The notes below the pieces were generated by a model. That model made no database searches, had not been told where the DNA came from, and was given only the letters and a program-made list of their open reading frames with translations. This document shows, one piece after another, positions 14,480-19,047 of a stretch of 19,047 nucleotides of DNA. Source of the DNA: JAWWPY01 sp964412845 (lineage in GTDB: Bacteria; Actinomycetota; Actinomycetes; Streptosporangiales; Streptosporangiaceae); NCBI GenBank assembly GCA_964412845.1, contig CAYPQM010000140.1, positions 1 to 19,047 on the forward strand, given 5' to 3'. Numbering within the stretch: the first letter of the stretch is position 1; each line of letters begins with the position of its first letter. A program made the position numbers and the translations under genes.

Positions 14480-15580
14480 ATGTCAGACGTCACGCGTTCT
14501 AACCCGAACATGAGTATGAACATGATCCTGAACCTGAAGCCGGGCGCGCGCGGCCGGGGATGGCGGCGCCCGCTGCTGGTCGTCGCCTGCCTGGGGCTCG
14601 CCGCCGCGGGGTGCGGCTCGTCGTCCACGGCTGGCTCTGGCTCGTCGGCCAGCGCCAGCGCCAGCGCCAGTTCCAGCGCGGCCGTATCGGGCACGGCGAA
14701 CGTGGCCTACGCGTCCTCGCTGCAGTACCTCAACGAGAAGATCGTCGGCCCGGCCTTCGCCAAGTCCACCGGGGCCACCTACTCGGGGCGGGCCGGCGCG
14801 TCGGGAGAGCTGTCCTCCGGCATCGCCGCCGGGGAGATCAGCCCGAACGTCTTCGAGAGCGTCGGCGGCGACAACATCACGCCGCTGGAGCCCAAGTACA
14901 CCAAGTGGTACGTGGAATACGCGACGACCTCGATCGTGGTGGCCTATAACCCGAAGAGTAAGTACGCCAGCCAGCTCAAGGCCATCGCCAGCGGCACGGA
15001 ACCGGTCAAGGACTTGTTCGGCATCTTCCAGAAGCCTGGTTTCAAGCTGGGCCGGACCGATCCCAACATCGACCCGCAGGGCCGTGCCTTTATCTACATG
15101 CTGGAACTGGCCGCGGCCAAGTACCACCTGCCCTCGGACACGGTCACGAAGATCCTCGGCGGCCCGCTGGCCTCGACGAAGTCTTCCGAGATTTATGCCG
15201 AGGCCTCGCTCGACGCAACGCTGCAGTCCGGCCAGCTCGACGCGTCCAGCGCCTACCTGTCCCAGGCGATCCAGTTGCACCTGCCCTACATCACGCTGCC
15301 GGCCGACATCAACCTCGGCAGCCCGGCGGACGCGGCGCAGTACCACAACGCGTCGATTACGATCACCGGCAACATGACCAAGCATGGCTCGCCCCTGACG
15401 ATCGACATCACGACGATCGGCACGCCCACGGTGGCCGGGACCGCGTTCGTCGCGTACGTGCTCTCCCCGGCGGGGCTGGCCCTGCACAAGCAGGGGGGAT
15501 ACACGCTGATCACGCCGCCCACGATGTTCGGGGACAAGAGTGCGATCCCCGCATCGGTGACGAGTGAGCTGGGCGGCTAG
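14480..15580 (+). CDS. Molybdate/tungstate ABC transporter substrate-binding lipoprotein (ModA/WtpA type)
   Basis: A 366-aa exported protein. The signal peptide has a basic n-region, a hydrophobic core at about 31-42, and lipobox LAAAGC with lipid-attached C45. A Ser/Ala/Gly linker (46-70) follows, partly encoded by a three-copy GCCAGC hexanucleotide. The mature domain begins VAYASSLQYLNEKIVGPAF, with Ser residues placed as in oxyanion-binding proteins. The stretch KLGRTDPNIDPQG (around 190-202) is the hallmark of the ModA/WtpA group. It would capture molybdate or tungstate outside the membrane and deliver it to the permease encoded next; the sequence does not tell which oxyanion is preferred. 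The ATG at 14480 lacks a Shine-Dalgarno but sits 6 nt after a TAGTTT -10, so I take it as leaderless. In-frame ATGs at residues 11, 13 and 15 are alternatives. Confidence 0.92.
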   Translation: MSDVTRSNPNMSMNMILNLKPGARGRGWRRPLLVVACLGLAAAGCGSSSTAGSGSSASASASASSSAAVSGTANVAYASSLQYLNEKIVGPAFAKSTGATYSGRAGASGELSSGIAAGEISPNVFESVGGDNITPLEPKYTKWYVEYATTSIVVAYNPKSKYASQLKAIASGTEPVKDLFGIFQKPGFKLGRTDPNIDPQGRAFIYMLELAAAKYHLPSDTVTKILGGPLASTKSSEIYAEASLDATLQSGQLDASSAYLSQAIQLHLPYITLPADINLGSPADAAQYHNASITITGNMTKHGSPLTIDITTIGTPTVAGTAFVAYVLSPAGLALHKQGGYTLITPPTMFGDKSAIPASVTSELGG

Positions 15581-16463
15581 CCCAGCGGCAGCCGCCAGCG
15601 GCGCTGCCCGGGGAGGCGACTCTCCCGGGCAGCGCCCTCCGGCGCGCCCGGGCCGGGCGGCCAGCCAGCCCCTGGGCATCCGTTCCCGGTCCGGGTTCGC
15701 GGCCCTCGCCGGAACGGCCGTCATCTGGATCGCCCTGCTCGGCCCGGTGATCACGCTGATCACGCACCTGTCCGGCCGCGCCATCGTGACCTCGCTGACG
15801 GCGCCGGGCGCACTGGATCCGCTCGTCATCTCGATCGAGTCGGGTGCCGTGACGCTGGCCGTCCTGGTGCTGCTCGGCACCCCGCTGGCCTGGATGCTGG
15901 CCCGCGGCACCCTGCCATTCCCCCGGGTCTGGGAGGCCGGGGTGCTCAGCAGCCTGCTGCTGCCGCCGCTGGTCGTCGGCCTGCTGCTGATCTTCATGGT
16001 GGGCCCGTACACGCCGATCGGCCAGGGGCTCGGGGCCCTGCACCTCTCGGCGACCAACACATTCCTCGCCCTGGTCATCGCCCAGGTCTATGAATCGGCG
16101 CCGTACTACGTGCTCGGCGCGCAGGCCTCGTTCGGCAGCGTCGATCCCCGGCTGGAGCAGCAGGCGGAACTGCTCGGGGACCGCCCGCGGCGGGTCTTCC
16201 GGCGGGTGACATTGCCGCTGGCCGCGCCCGGGCTGGCGATGGCGCTCGCGGTGGCCTGGGCCCGGGCCATGGGCGCCTTCGGGGCCGTGATCATCATCGC
16301 TTACCACCCGTACGGGCTACCGTTGCAGATCTGGACCTCCCTGCAGGAGACGGGCCTGGCCTCAGCGCTGCCGTTCGCCCTGGTCCTGCTGGTGGTCGCC
16401 CTGCCATTGCCGCTGGCCGCCTACATCTGGAGCGCGCGTGCTCGAGGTCGACGTCGAGGTTGA
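15564..16463 (+). CDS. Molybdate/tungstate ABC transporter permease (ModB/WtpB-like)
   Basis: This 299-aa inner-membrane protein has a Pro/Arg/Gly-rich N-terminal tail (1-42) and then about six membrane segments, near 45-67, 88-113, 124-146, 164-187, 223-247 and 270-290. The EAA coupling loop LEQQAELLGDRPRRVFRRVTLPLAAPGL (about 197-224) docks to the ATPase, and GAFGAV (237-242) matches the GEFGAT-like stretch after it in ModB and CysT/W proteins. The GTG at 15564 overlaps the lipoprotein stop by 17 nt. It has no good Shine-Dalgarno, and no other ATG, GTG or TTG lies before the first membrane segment. The tail region of the message forms a strong stem-loop. Together with the binding protein and the ATPase it completes a high-affinity oxyanion importer. 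Confidence 0.94.
   Translation: MSWAASPAAAASGAARGGDSPGQRPPARPGRAASQPLGIRSRSGFAALAGTAVIWIALLGPVITLITHLSGRAIVTSLTAPGALDPLVISIESGAVTLAVLVLLGTPLAWMLARGTLPFPRVWEAGVLSSLLLPPLVVGLLLIFMVGPYTPIGQGLGALHLSATNTFLALVIAQVYESAPYYVLGAQASFGSVDPRLEQQAELLGDRPRRVFRRVTLPLAAPGLAMALAVAWARAMGAFGAVIIIAYHPYGLPLQIWTSLQETGLASALPFALVLLVVALPLPLAAYIWSARARGRRRG
15600..15636 (+). promoter_or_regulatory. Strong 16-bp stem-loop with GNRA-type loop between binding protein and permease
   Basis: GGCGCTGCCCGGG (15600-15612) pairs perfectly with CCCGGGCAGCGCC (15624-15636). GAG (15613-15615) pairs with CTC (15620-15622) around a GCGA tetraloop, with T15623 bulged. It begins 19 nt after the lipoprotein stop and lies within the permease N-terminal coding tail. 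It could protect the lipoprotein mRNA from 3' decay or cause partial termination, giving more binding protein than permease. There is no U-tract. Confidence 0.6.
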
Positions 16464-17433
16464 CCGCCGTGATTTCACGGTGCGCGCCGGATTCCAGGTG
16501 GCGCCCGGTGAGCGGCTGGCCCTGTTCGGGCCGTCCGGGGCCGGCAAGACGACCATCCTGGAGGCGCTGGCCGGCCTGGTGCCGGCTGCCCGCGGCAGCG
16601 TCGTGCTGGCCGGCCGGGTGCTCACCCGGACCGCCGCGCCGCACCGTGCGGTCCCGCCGTGGCGCCGCCGGGTAGGGCTGCTCCGCCAGGACCCCGGCCT
16701 GTTCCCGCACCTGAGCGTCCGGCAGAACCTGGCCTACGCGCCGGGCACGGACCCCTACGGGGAGGATGCGGCGGAGATCGCCGGGCAGCTGGGCATCGGC
16801 GGGCTGCTCGACGACCGGCCGCACCGCCTCTCCGGTGGGCAGGCCCACCGGGTCGCGCTCGGCCGCCTGCTGCTGGCCCAGTGTGACGCGCTGCTTCTCG
16901 ATGAGCCCTACGCCGGGCTGGACAGCGGGCTGCGCCGGGTCCTCACCGACCTGGTGCGATCGCTGGTCGCCGCCCGCCAGGTGCCTGCCGTGCTGGTCGC
17001 GCACGAGCTTCCCGAGGCGCAGGCGTTCGCCGACCGGCTCGCGGTGCTGGACCGGGGGCAGATCCTGCAGGTCGGGCCGCCTGGACCGGTGGTGCTGCAG
17101 CCCGCCACCCGGCGGGTGGCGGAGCTGGTGGGATACGCCGGCTTCGTTCCGCTGGCCGCGCCCGATGACGCTGTGGCCGGGGTGCACCCGGAGCGGGTGG
17201 CGCTCGGCGCGCATCCCAGCCGCGGCATCGTGCTGAACGTCCCGGTCCTCGCCTGCCGTCCGTCCGGGGCAGGCTGGGAAGCGGACATCGAGGCGCGTGG
17301 CGAGCTGCTGTCCTGCCGCCTGGCGGACCGTCCGGCCGCCGGCGGCGGCGAGCTGTCGATCACCCTGCTTGACCCGCCGTGTTTCGGCCCCGATGGCGGC
17401 CTGCTGCCCCGGCCTGAGCAGGTCAGCGCATGA
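16438..17433 (+). CDS. Molybdate/tungstate ABC transporter ATP-binding protein (ModC/WtpC-like)
   Basis: A 331-aa ATPase. Walker A is GPSGAGKT (31-38), Q84 lies in the Q-loop (LLRQDPGLFPHLSVRQNL), the signature is LSGGQ (131-135), Walker B ends in D155-E156, and the switch His is H189 in VAHELPEA. Residues from about 232 to 316 form a TOBE-like regulatory domain as in ModC and related importers (HPERVAL at 250-256), where oxyanion may bind and inhibit transport. The GTG at 16438 overlaps the permease by 26 nt and has GGAG 6 nt upstream. The stop overlaps the next gene's start (ATGA). It provides the energy for uptake through the neighbouring permease. Confidence 0.94.
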   Translation: MLEVDVEVDRRDFTVRAGFQVAPGERLALFGPSGAGKTTILEALAGLVPAARGSVVLAGRVLTRTAAPHRAVPPWRRRVGLLRQDPGLFPHLSVRQNLAYAPGTDPYGEDAAEIAGQLGIGGLLDDRPHRLSGGQAHRVALGRLLLAQCDALLLDEPYAGLDSGLRRVLTDLVRSLVAARQVPAVLVAHELPEAQAFADRLAVLDRGQILQVGPPGPVVLQPATRRVAELVGYAGFVPLAAPDDAVAGVHPERVALGAHPSRGIVLNVPVLACRPSGAGWEADIEARGELLSCRLADRPAAGGGELSITLLDPPCFGPDGGLLPRPEQVSA

Positions 17434-18557
17434 CTCCCGGCCGCCGGGAGTCCCCGGTCCCGGCCGCTGGTGCTGGCGCGGCGCTCCGGGTGGCCAGGCA
17501 GGCCCGCGGCTACTCCCAGCAGCAACTGGCCGGCATGGCGGGCGTGTCCAGGCAGGCGGTCTCCGCGGTCGAATCCGGGCATTCGGACCCGTCGCTGCGG
17601 GTCGCCCTCGCGCTGGCCCGGGCCCTCGGCGTGACCGTCGAGGAACTGTTCGGGCCGGGCAGCCCGTCGCCTGCGGTGCAGGCCCGGCCGGTGGCACCGC
17701 TCGGCGGGGACGGCGCGCGGGTGGCGCTCGCCCCGCTCGGCGACTCCTTCGTCGCGCTGCCGCTGTCGGCGGACTCGGCGACCAGGGCTGGGTTCCAGCC
17801 GGCTGGCGGCCTCGTCGCGGCCACGCCGGCGGTGGTACGGCCGCTCGGCCCGCCCCGCGCCACGCTGCTGGTGGCGGGCTGCGACCCGGCGTTGCCGCTG
17901 CTGGAGACGCCGCTGTCGCTGCTGGATCCGCCAGTCGCGTTCACCTGGTGGTCCTGCGGGAGCGCGGAGGCGCTGCGGCTGGCCGAACGCGGCCTGGTCC
18001 ATGCGGCGGGCGCGCACCTGCGGGGCCGTTCCGGGGAGTACAACACCGGTCCGGCCAGCGAGCAGCTGCGGCGGCGGGGCGCGGAGGTGATCGGGTTCAC
18101 CTCCTGGCGGGAAGGGCTGGTGCTCCGGCCGGAGGTGAGCGCGGGCATCGGCGGGCTCGCGGACCTGGCCCGCAGCGGGCTGCGCCTGGTGAACCGGGAG
18201 GAAGGGTCGGAGGCGCGCTGCGTGCTCGACCGTGAGGCCCGCCGGCTCGGTCTCGATCCCGGCACGATTCCTGGCTATGGCACCAGGGCCACCGGCCACC
18301 TGCAGGTGGCCTCGGCGGTCGCCGCGGGCCTCGCCGACGCGGGCGTCGCCAGCGAGCCGGCCGCGCTGGCCTATGGCCTGGCCTTCCTGCCGCTCGCGGC
18401 GGAACGCTTCGACCTGGTGATTCCCGCGGATCAGGCCAGCTCCCGCGAGGTCCAGGGGCTGCTCAAGGTGCTCAGCTCACCCTGGCTGCTCACCCAGCTC
18501 GCCAGCCTGCCCGGCTACGATCCGGCCCGCTGCGGGGAACACGTCGCCTCGCTGTGA
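17430..18557 (+). CDS. XRE-type helix-turn-helix regulator fused to a PBP-like (PF12727-type) sensor domain
   Basis: This is a 375-aa cytoplasmic protein. Residues 19-73 form an XRE/Cro helix-turn-helix (LRVARQARGYSQQQLAGMAGVSRQAVSAVESG). Residues about 143-368 form a periplasmic-binding-protein-like domain without a signal peptide. Recognisable blocks are VAGCDPALPLLE (148-159), GAHLRGRSGEYN (194-205), LVNREEGSEAR (253-263), GHLQVASAVAAGLADAG (289-305) and PGYDPA at the end. This domain occurs in Mo/W-linked regulators and near molybdopterin genes. At 258-263 it reads EGSEAR where relatives, as I recall them, have GSGTR. The start shares ATGA with the ATPase stop, so it is made with the transporter. 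The likely role is sensing cytoplasmic molybdate, tungstate or cofactor and controlling its own operon. An operator candidate lies in front of the lipoprotein gene. Confidence 0.9.
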   Translation: MTPGRRESPVPAAGAGAALRVARQARGYSQQQLAGMAGVSRQAVSAVESGHSDPSLRVALALARALGVTVEELFGPGSPSPAVQARPVAPLGGDGARVALAPLGDSFVALPLSADSATRAGFQPAGGLVAATPAVVRPLGPPRATLLVAGCDPALPLLETPLSLLDPPVAFTWWSCGSAEALRLAERGLVHAAGAHLRGRSGEYNTGPASEQLRRRGAEVIGFTSWREGLVLRPEVSAGIGGLADLARSGLRLVNREEGSEARCVLDREARRLGLDPGTIPGYGTRATGHLQVASAVAAGLADAGVASEPAALAYGLAFLPLAAERFDLVIPADQASSREVQGLLKVLSSPWLLTQLASLPGYDPARCGEHVASL

Positions 18558-19047
18558 TCATGAAGGGCGGCGGCGGGCCAGCCACATCCGGGTGCGGTAG
18601 GGGACCTGCATCGCACCGCCGGGGAAGTGCGCGGCGAGGATCTCGTCGATGCCGCGCAGCAGCCGGTCCCGGTCCGCGGGCGGCAGCCGCGCGACATAGG
18701 ACTTGCTGCGCTCCTCGGTCATCCAGCGCGGCACCTCCACCGTCCGGGTCCACGGGACGACGATCCGGATGCCCGCCTCGAACAGCCCGGTCTGCGCGAT
18801 GCTGCCTTCGCTCCAGTCGGCGTTGCGGTGATGCATCCGGTAGCCGGGGCACGCGGCCTCCATCAGCCGCTGATAGGTATCGAACCAGGGCTCGCCATCC
18901 GCCCAGGCGTGACTCCACCACGCTGTCCAGTGCCCGCCAGGGCGCAGCACCCGCGCCACCTCCCAGCTGGCGCGGTCCGGATCGAACCAATGCCAGGACT
19001 GGGCGAAACACGCGAGATCAATAGAGCCAGAACGGATCGGCATGGCA
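18558..19047 (-). CDS. Class I SAM-dependent methyltransferase, 5' end cut by the window edge
   Basis: About 163 codons of the C-terminal part are visible. SIDLACFAQSWHWFD (residues 7-21 from the ATG at 19043) is the post-motif II block of Methyltransf_11 proteins, and ARVLRPGGHWTAWW (29-42) is the motif III-like block. The glycine-rich SAM-binding motif I is missing because it lies upstream, beyond 19047. The ATG at 19043 is therefore most likely internal, since complete relatives have some 90-100 residues before this point. The substrate is unknown. It is transcribed towards the Mo/W operon and its stop codon abuts the stop of the XRE-PBP gene with no base between. Confidence 0.85.
   Translation of the reverse strand, partial: AMPIRSGSIDLACFAQSWHWFDPDRASWEVARVLRPGGHWTAWWSHAWADGEPWFDTYQRLMEAACPGYRMHHRNADWSEGSIAQTGLFEAGIRIVVPWTRTVEVPRWMTEERSKSYVARLPPADRDRLLRGIDEILAAHFPGGAMQVPYRTRMWLARRRPS

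Noticed and set aside
14647..14675. GCCAGC hexanucleotide repeats in the lipoprotein gene
   Set aside because: Three copies only, encoding the Ser/Ala linker after the lipid anchor. A common low-complexity linker, not a regulatory repeat.
14483..16078. Minus-strand open frame of 531 codons opposite the Mo/W lipoprotein and permease
   Set aside because: No family match and Arg/Gly-rich. The plus-strand genes have a lipobox and EAA loop.
1..19047. Search for CRISPR arrays, tRNA or rRNA genes, insertion sequences and attachment sites
   Set aside because: No regularly spaced repeats, cloverleaf-like sequences, transposase motifs or flanking direct repeats were seen by eye. A weak element could still be missed without computation.

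Overview
The window is very GC-rich, with GC concentrated at third codon positions. It has tightly packed genes, many GTG starts and 1-26 nt overlaps between consecutive genes. It also carries typical actinomycete families: a large STAND-LuxR regulator, a NarL-type two-component system, a lone HATPase_c anti-sigma-type protein, and a VKOR plus DUF929 pair. This points to the chromosome of a filamentous or soil actinobacterium. The species cannot be named from the sequence. I see no rRNA, tRNA, CRISPR array, transposase, integrase or phage gene.

Layout, right part. On the + strand, 14480-18557 is a four-gene operon: a molybdate/tungstate-binding lipoprotein, an inner-membrane permease, an ATPase, and a regulator that joins an XRE-type helix-turn-helix to a PBP-like domain. 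Its upstream region has a plausible leaderless promoter. One perfect inverted repeat lies inside the -35/-10 spacer and a second lies just upstream of the -35. A strong 16-bp stem-loop sits just after the lipoprotein stop codon. A SAM methyltransferase gene, cut by the window edge, converges on the operon with no base between the two stop codons.

Layout, middle. On the - strand, reading right to left, an 853-aa NB-ARC/TPR/LuxR regulator is directly followed by a DUF929 thioredoxin-like protein (8-nt gap, with the ribosome-binding site overlapping the stop) and a VKOR family enzyme (TGATG junction). This suggests a regulated extracytoplasmic disulfide-forming unit. Next comes an ABC-2 transporter (ATPase and permease) coupled to a histidine kinase and response regulator, in the usual sensor-plus-efflux arrangement.

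Layout, left part. After a 413-bp gap come a small HATPase_c protein and an SMC/ABC-like AAA ATPase nine bases apart, then a stem-loop. Last are a MarR regulator and a very large fused ABC exporter holding two complete half-transporters. The exporter has one degenerate and one canonical ATP site. It has no ATG, GTG or TTG start in a sensible place; an ACG codon correctly spaced from a Shine-Dalgarno sequence is the best candidate.

Most of the window is recognisable accessory transport and regulation. The points most worth a second look are the exporter start, the regulatory architecture of the Mo/W operon, the regulator-Dsb/VKOR coupling, and a recurring TA(N3)T-plus-5-to-8-nt motif at several start codons that suggests leaderless transcripts.
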